Made by a program: the position numbers and the translations under genes
Source: Diogma glabrata
Lineage: Eukaryota; Arthropoda; Insecta; Diptera; Cylindrotomidae
DNA length: 64,000 nt
NCBI GenBank assembly: GCA_963693315.1
Contig: OY856188.1
Coordinates: 148,489,096-148,553,095, forward strand
Reading direction: 5' to 3'
Notes under the pieces: generated by a model
Seen by the model: only the letters and a program-made list of their open reading frames with translations
Databases searched by the model: none
What the model was told of the DNA's origin: nothing
In this document: positions 24,202 to 36,127 of the stretch, one piece after another
Numbering within the stretch: position 1 is the stretch's first letter
Layout of the letters: every line of letters begins with the position of its first letter

Positions 24202-25020
24202 GCAATGATATTTATATACTAAATAAATCCAAATTTTCATTTTTCATATCAAGGTGTTTTTGTCTAATGACAAAAGAGTTTTTTGCAATATAGAGTGTCA
24301 ATCCTTGATTTCCTAAAAGCAGCTATGTTTTTCAGCACTGTATTGTACGCAATACCTTCTGCCGCACCAAACAAATTTTCTATAATTTTTCCTTTTGTAT
24401 GATTGTGATAATGCGTGTGAGTGTGTGTATGTGTGTGGGTGCGTTTCTCACCAGAATGAAGGGATACTTTGACGTGGCGGTTGAGCTTTAAACTTAACCC
24501 TTCGACAATGCTTATTTTTGATTTTCAGAAAATTTCGATCCGTATTTCGTAGTGAATGAATCGATGGACTTGAAAATGTGTATATGTAAAACTTCTGCAA
24601 AATAAATTGAATTTGTAATCTCAGCCTCAATATGCGTGTTTTTTTAATTTCATATTGAGGCTGAAGTTGCCATTCAGTTTTATCATTTTCATCGTTAAAC
24701 ATATTTGAATATTTGTTTTTGATAATAATTGCTGTTTTAATTGTCTATTAATATATAAAAATATAAAATTTTCTTGTATGACCGAATTTCGGTCACGGGA
24801 TTTCCTTACAAATAAAGCTGATATAATTAAATAGAAGAGAATAAAATTGTTTTATTGCTTACTTGAAAACTTATTTAATCGCTAATTTTTTATATATCCG
24901 AACAAATCAGCTATGGAGTGCTGATTATTTTTCATTCATATTTTTAAATAGTAAAATTAAAAATTATGCTGCCATTTCTCATTACCACCTTTTGAAACCA
25001 TTGCTGTAGTCAACAAAATG
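24202..25020. other. Noncoding stretch; short perfect hairpin at 24780-24794
   Basis: No gene is supported. GACCGAATTTCGGTC (24780-24794) is a perfect inverted repeat followed by ACGGGATTTCC. It may belong to the 3' region of the proposed Helitron. A GT-rich run (GTGTGTGTATGTGTGTGGG) lies near 24420-24440. Confidence 0.4.
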
Positions 25021-25073
25021 TCTGCGCAAAAACTTTATATATAAGCGTAGCAAATCACGCCGGGTCCTCCTAG
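25021..25073 (+). other. Candidate Helitron 3' terminus (hairpin plus CTAG)
   Basis: GCGT, loop AGCAAATC, then ACGC forms a small stem at 25044-25060, and 9 bp later the sequence reads CTAG followed by T. Helitrons end CTRR after a short hairpin and insert between A and T; this fits, with a candidate 5' TC at 11904. The orientation matches the helicase relic. The resulting 13.2 kb unit would be composite. Confidence 0.45.
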
Positions 25074-25899
25074 TAAGTATAAAAGGATATAAGCGATATT
25101 AATTATTAAATTAGAAAACAATCGTATAACATTCAAAATTCATATTATTTTTATCATAGTTGCCTTGATTTAAAGAATTTGTAGAATTGCTTAAAATTTT
25201 CATATGCAACTACAATTTGTCGTTTAGTTGAATTGTTTTTCACTAGAGACAAAAAGGCCATTTTCAAAGGGGTTCTGCTTGAAAATAGATTTTTCTTATG
25301 CTATCGTAGAAAATAGTACATTTTGCTCAACAGATGAAAATTCTGTGAGTGAAAATTTGTTCACGAGACGCATCAACGTTGGAATTACTAATTTTTCAAC
25401 AATACTAAATATATAAACGATGTTTATTATAAATTATTGAATTAAAAACGACTAAAATATAACATAGCCCATCCTTTTGTGGTTTAAATAACAAAGTGTA
25501 GAATGGTTGCCTTCCAGCGTGGTGTTTTAAACAGAGTCTCGCAACTTTGGAATTCCTTACCTGCGTGGGTATTTCCTCAGAGAATGTTAATTTAGAATCC
25601 TTCTCCTTGTTCGCATAGTAACTTCGGATATTCAGAGACGTTAATTTATAAAATTTTTTAATTCACACTAAACATGCCTAACTTTGAGCAAAAAAAATTC
25701 AAAATTGATATTCTATTACATGAAAATACCATAGCAACTACAATTTGTTATTTAGCGAAAATTATTTTACACTAGAGGAAAAAACCCATTTTCACAGGGG
25801 ATTAAGCATGCATGAAAATAGACTTTTCATCTGCTATCATAGAAAAAATTGTTTATCATTTTATGGAGATTTTTGTTTCCATTTTGTCCGGGATATACA
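25074..25899. other. No gene seen
   Basis: AT-rich sequence. Segments at 25190-25330 and 25730-25870 are diverged direct copies of each other (shared CAACTACAATTTGT and CACTAGAG-type phrases), about 535 bp apart. The small ORF at 25745-26032 runs into the MITE and is not called. Confidence 0.4.
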
Positions 25900-26285
25900 T
25901 ACTGAAAAAAACACGTTCTATTTCCAATCGAAATGCAGTTGTCTCAACCTCGCCGTGCGGGCAGATATGGTGAATAGAACAGTAGTTGAGACAATCAGAC
26001 GGAATATTTATGTGAAAATAAAATATAGTTGATTTAATCTCAAATACTTCAATTTTAAAACGAAAAATTCATGATATAAGGCCAAAGAAATATTTTTTAT
26101 GGAAATGGTTATTAACTTTATTCAACTACTGTTATATTGGATATAACACTTTACATTTTACAGGAAAATGTTATCGTGTAGTTGTCCCAATTACGGTGAA
26201 ATTATTTGCGAATATGTTTTCCTTGTTTGAATAATAAACTGCCAACTTACAGATGAGGTTGTCATTACTTCAATATATTTTAGTG
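25900..26285. mobile_element. CACTG-ended MITE, copy 3 (diverged, internally deleted)
   Basis: It begins TACTGAAAAAAACACG and ends with ATATATTTTAGTG, related to copies 1 and 2 but 386 bp long. About 40 bp after the CCGTGCGG segment is missing. CA on both sides is consistent with a 2-bp duplication. It is older than the other two copies by its divergence. Confidence 0.7.
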
Positions 26286-26324
26286 CATGTTTGAGACAAA
26301 AAGTGAATAGTTGCAAAGATGGGT

Positions 26325-26566
26325 CTGGATGTCATTTTGTTGTGTTTTCTCGTAGTAAGATTTTAATATGAGATTTTGAGTTTGTTTGTATAAGTGAATG
26401 CAGTAAATTTTTGTTTCGCTTTCGGTTATGTTGAAAATATTGTTTGTTCATTTTAAAATGCAAAGGAAAAATTTAAGTGTGGGTATGTATACTTTTTTAA
26501 ATTGTCTCAAAGTGAGAAAATTAAGAAAAAATTAAGCGAAAAAACCCAACAAAATGACCATCCTGT
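26325..26566. repeat. Inverted repeat related to the CTGGATGGTC hairpin
   Basis: CTGGATGTCATTTTGTTG at about 26327 and CAACAAAATGACCATCC at about 26548 are imperfect inverted copies. They match the ends of the compact hairpin at 62081-62174. The centre is about 190 bp of noncoding sequence. Confidence 0.5.
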
Positions 26567-28049
26567 AGTCTTCTTTCGTGTCTCGAAAGAAAAATGAAAA
26601 GAGATTTGTTTGCAGTTAAATTTTATTTTATATCAATATCAATATAAATATAATTTTATAAACCGAAGTTTTGAAAAACGACCATATTGTGGAGGTTTTC
26701 TCAAATTTTTTTTTTGTAGTATTCAAATGATTAAATGTACAATTTATATTAAAATCAAAATTCAGCATATATTTTTAATATTTTTTTGGAAATTAGCAAA
26801 TTTCAATTAATTTCTAAAAATTTTGTAGTGAACTTTTATATTTCTAATCTAGGAAATGTAATTAATTAAAGGGCAACGTACATCATCTTACTAATAAAAT
26901 ATTAATTAAATGATTTTAATTTTAAATTGGAATTGTGTAGGACGATTTTACTATAATCTGCCAATCTTTGTTGTAAATTTTATCCTGAAATTTCATCTTT
27001 TATGATTTAAGTTGACTGGTCCATTACACTACAGCAGTCCCATTGTGTATGATGGCACATAAATACATAAGATAGTAGAAGACATAACTAAGGGTTTATA
27101 AAACGAATCTACAGCAGGAGCTCCATCTTTTACGTTGCGTTAAACAAATGTGTTGTCTGAAAAAAGTTAGCAAAGAATAGCATTTCGCATTTCTTCTTTA
27201 TCTACGGTTTCTATATGATTTGATATTTATCCTAAATTTCGGTGCTCATTTTTAACCGTAAACTTTCTCACTATCTTATTTCCTCCCACACCCAGAGGTT
27301 AATCTCTATGTCAAGATCTTCCATAGAGTTTTCAAGTCAACAGTACTTAACTACAAAATGATTAAAAGAAATTAGATATATCTTTGGCAGTTTTTTAGAA
27401 GGCAAAAGAAACATAATTTTAATATTTAAATAAGAAATATTTAATAAATAAACTTTTTAATTTAATAATTTCGTTATTTTTGATATATAAAAATGTAAAA
27501 ACCAGTCTTTTAAAAGCAATATAAATAACCACAATATTAATTTCTACTTATGAATGTATTTTTTTTGCTTTTACTACAACAACTGTTTCACATTAAAATA
27601 ATTTTCAATATGTACAATCATGCCATGAACAATATATGTACCATTGAATTTGTACAATTGAATAAAAGGAACGTGAAATCCTAAATAAATTATTTTTCCT
27701 TTTTTTTGATCGCAGTTTATTATGAAATAAATTCTTATATTTTCTATAACAAAATAAACTGAGCCAAACTGTGTTTCGTAAGTTTATATTGTCAGTTAAA
27801 ATTCAACAAACTAAGCTTAATCATATATGGTAAAATAGTCTGGAATTGGAAAAACTAGCACGACCTAAGTCATTAACTAATTCAGAAACGAAAGGCATTG
27901 AGTGGCAATGGCAATTTGAGGTCTGAACTATTGAATTTAATGGCGCTTGCTAAAGTTGTTGAAAATGATGTATTTTGAAGAATTATTTATTTAAATATAC
28001 CTCATTAATATATTCAATATCAATTTCGGAGTGACGTGAGTGATCCATT
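26567..28049. other. No gene seen; AT-rich sequence downstream of Ptp99A
   Basis: No ORF with family resemblance and no clear repeat structure were found apart from simple AT-rich runs. Confidence 0.4.
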
Positions 28050-28352
28050 ATTAATGAATGAAATTATATTTGTTAAATATAAAACCTTTTTTCCCAACGA
28101 ATTGTAATCACAACAGAGTTGTAATTGTTAATGGACTCATAGAGTCCGAAACTAGTCAGGAAATACAAATAAAATTAACGATAAAACTGAAGTTTTGCCT
28201 GTTTGTTTTTGTTTTAATTTCTTTTGGGAAAAAATAATAATTAAAGGGTTTTTCTAAAATTTTTCGTTAAACAGTGAGTGAAATTAATAGGTGATTACAA
28301 TTCGTTGGGAAAAAAGTTTTTATATTTAACAAATATAATTTCATTCATTAAT
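28050..28352. repeat. Hairpin element with 62-bp arms and direct-repeat flanks
   Basis: 28050-28111 and 28291-28352 are near-perfect inverted copies (landmarks ATTAATGAATGAAATTATAT and CCCAACGAATTGTAATCAC). TACCTCATTAAT occurs at 27998-28009 and again at 28352-28363, a possible 12-bp target duplication around the insertion. The interior of about 180 bp is noncoding. Confidence 0.6.
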
Positions 28353-28363
28353 ACCTCATTAAT

Positions 28364-29114
28364 TATTATAAATAATTTAAAAAAAACACGTTTCGAAAAA
28401 ATGAACTATCCTAAGCACTTTTTAAATTATGAAATACCGTAGACAAGTAGCTAAATTTAAATTTTGCCAAGCTGCAATGATTTTGTAAAACTAAGTGCTG
28501 TTTATAGCGTTTTTCGATTTGCCTTAGGTCCAATATTATCGCTCAGCAACATAGTGCTTGTTGGTGTGGCACTTAGCTATTTAGTTATTTGTTGTTACAC
28601 ACATTTTGTATTTGAAAAATAAATATGTTTATTTATGAATATGCTTTTTCAAACAAACAACAAGATCTAGATAAACAAATTTTTTTCAGAAATGTGGAGC
28701 TCTGATTTTGATCTATGGCGAGTATTATATCTGAACTAAAAAATTAATGCCAAGAAGGATGACCAAAAGTATTGGCAAAGCTGGATTTTGGGAAAAGTAT
28801 TGATATTGTGTTTGTAAAAACAATGGACTATTTTATAATTACAACCCTTATCATAATAGCCATCTATCGTCACTAAATGTGATGTGATGATAGTTTGATT
28901 ACTCCTTCTAAATACGGTACTCTTGAAGTCGATTCAAGCTTCAAGTCAAAACTAAAATATAAATCTAATAAAATTTTATCGCAGTGACTCTACTTAAACT
29001 AAAAATATAGTAGATAAAAATTGGATGTATATAGACTACTTAAACAAATTACATTCAATTACATTAATAAAAAATTCATTAAAAATATTTATATATTTTG
29101 TTTTAAAACATGGA
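28364..29114. other. Ptp99A downstream region
   Basis: No ORF. On the minus strand this is the expected 3' UTR and downstream flank. The nearest AATAAA I notice in that orientation lies near 28628, about 490 bp after the stop codon, a possible but unproven polyadenylation signal. Confidence 0.35.
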
Positions 29115-29544
29115 TTAGTGTATAGATGCGTTATCATTTTCACTAACAACTGTTGTCGGTTCTTCATTTTCTGAAACTTTTTCGACGTCGTCATCATTGA
29201 GTTTAATAATAATACTGGCACCATTAGTATTTGTTATTAATGGCTTATTTAGAATATTTCCACTACTTTTATTACCACATATTTTACTGTATAATTCAGG
29301 AGTTGTTGTAGGTACGTCATCTATTTCACTCTTAAAAGCCGTAAATTTTAAAAGTGATAGATTAGATGGAATGTAGGATAAAATTAAATAAATTTGTTTT
29401 AAATCTTCATAAGACATCCAGATACCAGGACGTTTGTTGTGATACAATTTTGCATACGTATAGATATTGGCAGTTTCATCATATTCCATCTGCATCGCTA
29501 ATGATGAAATAATACAAAACGTACATGCTCGAGCACCTCCAAAC
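29115..29544 (-). CDS. Ptp99A: Receptor tyrosine phosphatase 99A-like, last exon (end of D2 and C-terminal tail)
   Basis: Minus-strand acceptor TTTTCAG lies before 29544. Splicing from the exon ending at 60419 completes an arginine codon (AG|G) and gives VVDRFGGARACTFC, the D2 counterpart of the phosphatase P-loop. The exon continues ISSLAMQMEYDETAN, YAKLYHNKRPGIW, then a tail with TTPELYSKICGN and a short acidic, serine-rich end, and stops with TAA at 29115-29117. These motifs match my memory of the insect Ptp99A C-terminus. In D2 the catalytic cysteine position is aspartate, so this domain is a pseudophosphatase. The protein is a neuronal, axon-guidance type membrane receptor in flies. The preceding intron is 30874 bp. 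Confidence 0.9.
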
Positions 29545-29734
29545 CTGAAAAGGTAAAAAAAATTAAATCTGAATGGAAAACAAAAATCGCAAACACATAT
29601 ACTACTAGTTTCTCACCGTAGCAATTTACTAGCTAGTATAGTTTAATAAAGTATAATAGCAATGGTATGAAAGCAAACTATCATAACAATTATTTTAGAT
29701 TTGCTAGCTAGTATATTATAATAGTTATCAAATA

Positions 29735-29870
29735 AAGTTTTTCTACTCCTATCACAGTAAATTATAAATTACATCACAGTATCCATGACATTTAAATTGA
29801 TTATTTCAAATAGCGTGCGGTAAGTAAAAAAAAGCGTGCGGTAATGGATTTTCATATATATATTGTAATA
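29735..29870. repeat. ACCGCACGC-type repeat, inverted copy of 36128-36245
   Basis: It reads TTCTACTCCTATCACAGTAA, then TTACATCACAGTATCCATGACA, broken here as two phrases, then TAGCGTGCGGTAAG and AAGCGTGCGGTAATGG. The whole segment is the reverse complement of 36128-36245 with few changes. Doubled GCGTGCGGTAA marks the terminal motif of a small element family (see 35740-36124). Confidence 0.65.
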
Positions 29871-29879
29871 AACTTCGTC

Positions 29880-30060
29880 CAGAATGGGTCTATTTTATTT
29901 ACTCATTCATTAGTTAAAAGTTAACTCCTTTTTCAATCTTTTACTTGTATTGCAAATTGTATTGCATAAATTGATGTAAATTAAATTTGTTATACAAATG
30001 TTTACATTAATGAATTAAAAGGAGTTACCTAATACATTTTGCATAAATTAAATTTGAGTT
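29880..30060. repeat. AT-rich imperfect hairpin before the gypsy relic
   Basis: AGTTAACTCCTTTT near 29926 and AAAAGGAGTTACC near 30017 are inverted, with ACTTGTATTGCA / TGTATAACAAATT-like partial pairing between them. It could be remains of an LTR edge or a separate short hairpin; the gypsy 5' boundary cannot be fixed. Confidence 0.35.
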
Positions 30061-30182
30061 CGCTAATACAAATGCAAGTATAAATGAAAACAGGTGTGGC
30101 CTATTTCAGATGTACGGACTACGTAGTATTGATTTCTAGTGGATTATAGAAGTTTCGATTTATTTATTTTTCGATATAAATA

Positions 30183-30725
30183 GGCAAACAAAAATATCAG
30201 GGAGTCAGTGAAACTTTGCAAGAATTAGAGGCTGACATTGTCAGACTGGTTAATCTGTCATACCCGAACTATAACGTTGAACATCGAGATGAGCTGGCAG
30301 CTGATACATTTATCAATGCTCTTCGAGATGTGCAAATGAGAAACCAGCTTTATCTAAGCGGAAAGAAGCTACCTGCAGAAGTCTTAGCATTGGCCCTGCA
30401 AATGGAAGCTGGAAAAAGAGCGTATGGCTCAGATAGAGTACGTCAGATGGAAGTTGCTGAGGAACCACTGAAAGCAGCGCTTGATGAAGTGATCATGCGT
30501 GTCAAAAGTTTGGAAGATAAGCCTGAACGAAATCAACGAAGAAGATCTAGCAGAGTAAGATGCTGGAATTGTGGGCAGTTAGGGCACATCAGACAAGAAT
30601 GCAAAACACGAGTAGCAGCAAAAGAAGGAGTAGTTCCAGGCCGGTTGATGAACCTTTCAAACAAGCAAGTGGAGTCCAAAAGGAAGGAGATTGCCGCGTT
30701 GAACACCGGAAGAGAAGGATACATT
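30183..30725 (+). pseudogene. Ty3/gypsy retrotransposon Gag fragment
   Basis: An open frame gives a C-terminal Gag segment: LQELEADIVRLVNLSYPNY, DELAADTFINALRD and a zinc knuckle CWNCGQLGHIRQEC (CX2CX4HX4C) at 30562-30603. The first part of Gag is missing. About 110 bp after the knuckle, protein similarity jumps in another frame to the end of RNase H (NAEDLSRRPC), so protease, reverse transcriptase and most of RNase H have been deleted. Gag would package element RNA; this copy cannot function alone. Confidence 0.8.
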
Positions 30726-32025
30726 GTAACGCTGAAGATCTTTCAAGAAGACCCTGTGTTGAGGAGCGCAAGTCATATAGCAGGACTGAGAGAAAAGAGG
30801 CAATGAAAGTGAACCAAATCAAGTTCCAAATTTCTGAAGATTGGTGTACCGAGGCAATTAAAAAAGAGCAGCTAGAAGATCCAGCTATGGCTCCAATATT
30901 GAAATGGAAAACTGAGGGAAGGCGACCGGAGTGGAAAGAGGTAGCACCTTTAAGTACGGAGGTGAAGTGCTACTGGGCGCAATGGGACTCACTATTGATG
31001 GACAACGGGATACTAAAAAGAAAATGGGAGTCTGCTGATGGAAAGAAAGTGTTGGAGCAACTGGTGTTGCCATCAAGTCGAGTGGGAGAGGTACTGGGAA
31101 AGCTGCATGGAAGTATTTCTGGAGGACACCTGGGAGTCAATAAAACCCTGGCTAAAGTAAGGGAGAGGTTTTATTGGGTAAGGTATCGAACAGACGTGGA
31201 GCAATGGTGTAGGCGATGCGATACTTGTGCAGCGAGCAAAGGACCAAAAACTAGAACTCGAGGAGAGATGCAACAGTACAAAATGGCCGAAGCTCCCAAT
31301 GGAGAGAATTGCTATAGACATCGCGGGGCCATTTCCGGAAACGACAAAAGGTAACAAATACATCATGGTGGTCATTGATTACTTTACAAAATGGCCGGAA
31401 GCCTATGCAATACCGAACCAGGAAGCAGTTACGGTCGCGGAAACATTAGTCAATGAATGGGTTTGCAGATATGGAACACCGCTCGAGTTGCATACCGACC
31501 AGGGAAGGAATTTCGAATCTCAACTGATGGAAGAGCTGTGCAGAACACTCGGCATTAGAAAAACACGAACTACACCTATGAACCCGCAGTCGGATGGCAT
31601 GGTAGAACGATTCAACCGAACCATGGAAGAACATTTGTCAAAGGTAGTAGAAGCCAACCAAAGAAATTGGGACAAGGATCTTCCGTTATTCTTGATGGCC
31701 TATCGTAGCGCAGTGCACGATACGACAAGTGAAACGCCGGCGAATATCATGTTCGGAAGAGAACTACATCTTCCTAGTGACATCGAGTTTGGCATCCCTG
31801 TAGGTCTGGTATCCACGAAAACAGATTATGTGGGACAACTAAGGGAGAAGATGAATAAAATCCATCAGCAGGTTCGAGACCACATTAAGATTGCCAGTGA
31901 CAAAATGAAAACCAGGTACGACATAAATGCAAATAGTGGCGGGTTTCAAGAAGGAGAATTGGTATGGCTATACAACCCCAGAAGAACTAAGGGAAGATCA
32001 CCCAAGCTGCAGCCAGATTGGGAAG
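30726..32025 (+). pseudogene. Ty3/gypsy integrase fragment with RNase H tail, cut by assembly gap
   Basis: After the RNase H end come the H2C2 zinc finger of integrase (HGSISGGHLGVNKTL with CRRCDTC, about 31105-31233) and, after a frame change near 31280, the catalytic core. The core has DIAGPF with the first aspartate near 31320, HTDQG near 31492, and the glutamate in GMVERF near 31600. The C-terminal part (MAYRSAVHDTTSETPANIMFG divided over 31696-31760, then GELVWLYNPRR) reaches 32025, where Ns begin. All three catalytic acidic residues are present, but the frame break and missing polymerase make it a relic. Integrase inserts element DNA in the nucleus. Confidence 0.85.
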
Positions 32026-32225
32026 NNNNNNNNNNNNNNNNNNNNNNNNNNNNNNNNNNNNNNNNNNNNNNNNNNNNNNNNNNNNNNNNNNNNNNNNNNN
32101 NNNNNNNNNNNNNNNNNNNNNNNNNNNNNNNNNNNNNNNNNNNNNNNNNNNNNNNNNNNNNNNNNNNNNNNNNNNNNNNNNNNNNNNNNNNNNNNNNNNN
32201 NNNNNNNNNNNNNNNNNNNNNNNNN
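32026..32225. other. Assembly gap (200 Ns)
   Basis: Exactly 200 consecutive N bases separate the gypsy integrase from AT-dinucleotide sequence. A round number suggests a scaffold gap of unknown true size. The gypsy 3' end and the left edge of the next LINE's target are hidden here. Confidence 0.99.
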
Positions 32226-32239
32226 ATATATATGATATA

Positions 32240-32245
<6 letters not shown>

Positions 32246-32277
<32 letters not shown>

Positions 32278-35200
32278 TTTTTTATTTGCAGCAAACAGTT
32301 TCCCAGTTACATGCTACAACAATTTATAATAAAAACTAGATGGTACACCATTGAGAAATACATTTAAAAATAGAAAATAAAAAAAAATATTAATAAGTAA
32401 CAATAATAACATTAAATATTTAGCAATTAAGTTTTTTTGTCAAGAGACTCAAAAGTTGCATCAAACGAAAACATCTAAACTTAAATAAAAACATTAAAAC
32501 AATAATTAAATAATAAATTATTTTATGCAGAATTTATCAGTATGTGAATTTACAAAATCATTTAAAATAATACGACAATTCGATCTGAATACACTTAACG
32601 AAACATGAAATAAATCAACACTTGAAAAAATCTCATTATGATAAATCTGAAGTCTTGTTATTGGTGAGGAGATACCTATATTTGTTCGAGAGGCCGATGG
32701 CAAAAACAGCTGGTTTAATCGAGTTCTATAGGACGGTGCATAAAAATTAACATAGAATAGAACCTCAGTATCAATAAGAGAATTAACAATTTTATATAAG
32801 AGGACTTCATCAAGTAGATACCTTCGCGACTCCAAAGTAGTCATACTTAACTTATCAAGTCTGGTATGGTATGAGAGTTTCCCAGTGCATGGTATAGCAT
32901 TAAAACACACAATTCTCGTAAATCTTCTTTGCGTTCTTTCAATTAACTTAGAGTATGTGTCATAATAAGGGTGCCAAATATGACAACAATATTCCAGAAT
33001 ACTCCGAACTAGGCTATTGAATAATGCTATTAGCACTTTAGGATTACGAAATTCTCTGCACCTTCTGCAAATGAAACCCATAAGTCTCATTGCCTTTAAA
33101 TTGGTATAATTAATATGCTCATCAAAACGAAGTTTAGAGTCGAATATGACACCTAAATCTTTAATGCTGTTAACATGATCAAGCAAAATTCCATTAATGT
33201 TATAATCAAAGACAATATTTTGACTTTTACGTGAAAAGGTTATGAACTTGCACTTATTAACATTTAATTGCAAATCATTGATTACACACCAGTTATAAAG
33301 TTCATTTAAATCTCGTTGAAGTTTAAGACAATCTTGCACACTTTTAATTGATAGAAAGATTTTTAGATCATCTGCATAGAAGAGATGAGCACACTGAAAT
33401 ATCTTCGACAAGTCATCAATGAAAAGTAAGAATAGCAGGGGACCGAGAATGGAGCCCTGAGGTACACCAGACGAGGGAATAAATCCTTTCGATAAGTTTC
33501 CATTGAATTTGACATACTGCATGCGATTCGTTAGGTATGAAGCAAACCACTGAATAAGATTATAAGGTAAACCAAAAAGATCAAGTTTAGAAACCATGAT
33601 TTCATGTTTAACTTTGTCAAAGGCCTTTGAAAAGTCTGTATGAATACAATCTACTTGAATATTCTTATCAATTGAGTTAAACGCATAGTTAGAAAATTCA
33701 AGAAGATTAGAAGTCGTGGAACGACCAGAAATAAAACCGTGTTGTTGAGGGTTAATTTTATGCTTAACCAGTTGAAAGACTCTAGCATGCACAAGTTTTT
33801 CTAGAATTTTCGCAAAAGCATTCATAATAGATATTGGTCTATAATTCGCAACGTTCGCCATGTCACCTGATTTGAAAATCGGAATGATGAAAGATTCCTT
33901 CCATTTATCCGGAAATGTCGATTGTTGAAGTGATAAATTAAAAAGCATTGTTAAAGGTTCAACTATACCAGAAGCAATATTTTTTATAAATAAATTAGAA
34001 ATCAGATCTGGACCAGGGCCCTTATCACTCTCAAGTTTGGATATCATTAGAGACACATCATCTTCTGTTATTATGTGAGAAGAATCAATATGATGAACGG
34101 AAAAAGAGCTTATTGGGGAAAGAAAACTGTTGGTATAAACCGAATTAAAATTCTCTTCAAACAAGTTACAAATCACTTCAGGCTGATTAGACTCTTTTTT
34201 ACCAAAGAACATTACAGAGGGGAATTCAGATTTAGACCTTAACGCCTTATTATAGTCCCAGAACTTTTTAGGTTTCTCTACCATTGATCTCTCCATTAAG
34301 AGAGTATATGCTTCAAAACAACTGACTATTTCTTTTTTAATATTGATTCTAAGGGAAGAATATAAGATTAAATCAGAAGGATTTTTGCCTTTTTTATATT
34401 TTGATCTAATTCTTTCCTTTTTCTTAATAAGGGATATCAAGGATTTAGAATACCAGCAGGGATATTTCTTAATTGATGGTTTAACTGTTGCAATATATGG
34501 TTTAACGATCGCCATAAGCTTGTCATAGAACAAGTCAACTGCAATGTTAACCGGTGAACCGTCAAAATATGATTCCCAATCAACTAGATTCAGGCTAGAT
34601 GTAACCAGCTCATAGTCCACTTTACTTAGGTTAATTGAAGGAAATGAGAAGAAAGATTGAGTTTTAGGTTTAATTGAATTAAGGCAAACACTCAATGGAG
34701 GATGATATCGATCGATTTTGGAAAGCGCAGTAATACTTCTGCTGACATCATAATTCATGATTGGAAGATTGGTAAATATTAGATCTAACAATTTATTTTG
34801 AAAATTTTTGACATGATTGATTTGAGAAAGCATTGACAATTCCATTGTCTCAATCAAATACTCAGACATTCGACCTTCAAAACGCCGTGCAGTTATATAT
34901 TTAGGATTATTCACTAACCAGTCGATGCATGATAGGTTAAAATCACCAACTACTAGAAACTGTGAATTTTCACCAGAGGTGTATCGTAAGGTTGACAAGT
35001 GGTCCAAAAACCGCTTGAATTCATCAAAAGGCGTACCACAACTAAAATAAATATTACAAACGAATAAATAAAACCCATTCAACAGACTGATTTTGATCCA
35101 AACATCATCAAAGGCAAAAGAATCCAGAGAAGGAAGTGCAGAAAATTCAATATTTTTGTTCAATGCTATAAGTGCTCCTCCACCATCAGTTTTGTTAGAC

Positions 35201-35520
35201 AATTGTAGGTTTCTATCCTTTCTTACAACTACATATCTTTCATCGAATGCTTCATTTGAATTAATAGAATCATTTAACCAAGTTTCAGTTAAGCAAACCA
35301 GATCGAAATTATTTAGTCGAACCGCTAATTTAAATTCGTTCAATTTAGTTTTCAAGCCTCTAGAGTTTTGATAATATAATTTGATGAAAGTTGACTTAAG
35401 GTCTGATACATTCACGTGATGAGATAAGACATTAAAATTTTTAGAGTTTATAGATGGCATAGATGATGGATGTTGAGTTTGATTAGCGTTCACTATTTGA
35501 CCGTTGCTTGAGCACTTATT
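32246..35520 (-). mobile_element. Non-LTR retrotransposon, 5'-truncated, with poly(A) tail
   Basis: The minus-strand element runs from near 35520 to a T-run at 32246-32275 (poly(A) on the element strand). It carries one long ORF and a 3' UTR of about 240 bp. No ORF1 is present, because the 5' end meets a TA microsatellite. AT-dinucleotide sequence also lies beyond the poly(A) (32226-32245), so it probably inserted inside a TA repeat. Confidence 0.8.
32518..35493 (-). CDS. LINE ORF2: endonuclease and reverse transcriptase (991 codons)
   Basis: An intact frame. The N-terminal endonuclease has YYQNSRGLKTK near residue 40, LTETWL near 68 and GDFNLSCIDW near 180. The reverse transcriptase has PIFKSGDMANVANYRPIS near 545, HTDFSKAFDKV near 615, SGVPQGSILGPLLF near 675 and YADDLKIF near 704, so the catalytic aspartates are retained. 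The C-terminal half-thumb includes ILEYCCHIWHP. It would nick chromosomal DNA and prime reverse transcription of its own RNA. The intact length suggests a fairly recent copy. The clade is uncertain; the opening motif is shared by a large group of insect LINEs related to Jockey/CR1 types. Confidence 0.9.
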   Translation of the reverse strand: MNANQTQHPSSMPSINSKNFNVLSHHVNVSDLKSTFIKLYYQNSRGLKTKLNEFKLAVRLNNFDLVCLTETWLNDSINSNEAFDERYVVVRKDRNLQLSNKTDGGGALIALNKNIEFSALPSLDSFAFDDVWIKISLLNGFYLFVCNIYFSCGTPFDEFKRFLDHLSTLRYTSGENSQFLVVGDFNLSCIDWLVNNPKYITARRFEGRMSEYLIETMELSMLSQINHVKNFQNKLLDLIFTNLPIMNYDVSRSITALSKIDRYHPPLSVCLNSIKPKTQSFFSFPSINLSKVDYELVTSSLNLVDWESYFDGSPVNIAVDLFYDKLMAIVKPYIATVKPSIKKYPCWYSKSLISLIKKKERIRSKYKKGKNPSDLILYSSLRINIKKEIVSCFEAYTLLMERSMVEKPKKFWDYNKALRSKSEFPSVMFFGKKESNQPEVICNLFEENFNSVYTNSFLSPISSFSVHHIDSSHIITEDDVSLMISKLESDKGPGPDLISNLFIKNIASGIVEPLTMLFNLSLQQSTFPDKWKESFIIPIFKSGDMANVANYRPISIMNAFAKILEKLVHARVFQLVKHKINPQQHGFISGRSTTSNLLEFSNYAFNSIDKNIQVDCIHTDFSKAFDKVKHEIMVSKLDLFGLPYNLIQWFASYLTNRMQYVKFNGNLSKGFIPSSGVPQGSILGPLLFLLFIDDLSKIFQCAHLFYADDLKIFLSIKSVQDCLKLQRDLNELYNWCVINDLQLNVNKCKFITFSRKSQNIVFDYNINGILLDHVNSIKDLGVIFDSKLRFDEHINYTNLKAMRLMGFICRRCREFRNPKVLIALFNSLVRSILEYCCHIWHPYYDTYSKLIERTQRRFTRIVCFNAIPCTGKLSYHTRLDKLSMTTLESRRYLLDEVLLYKIVNSLIDTEVLFYVNFYAPSYRTRLNQLFLPSASRTNIGISSPITRLQIYHNEIFSSVDLFHVSLSVFRSNCRIILNDFVNSHTDKFCIK

Positions 35521-35521
35521 C

Positions 35522-36124
<603 letters not shown>

Positions 36125-36127
36125 ATA

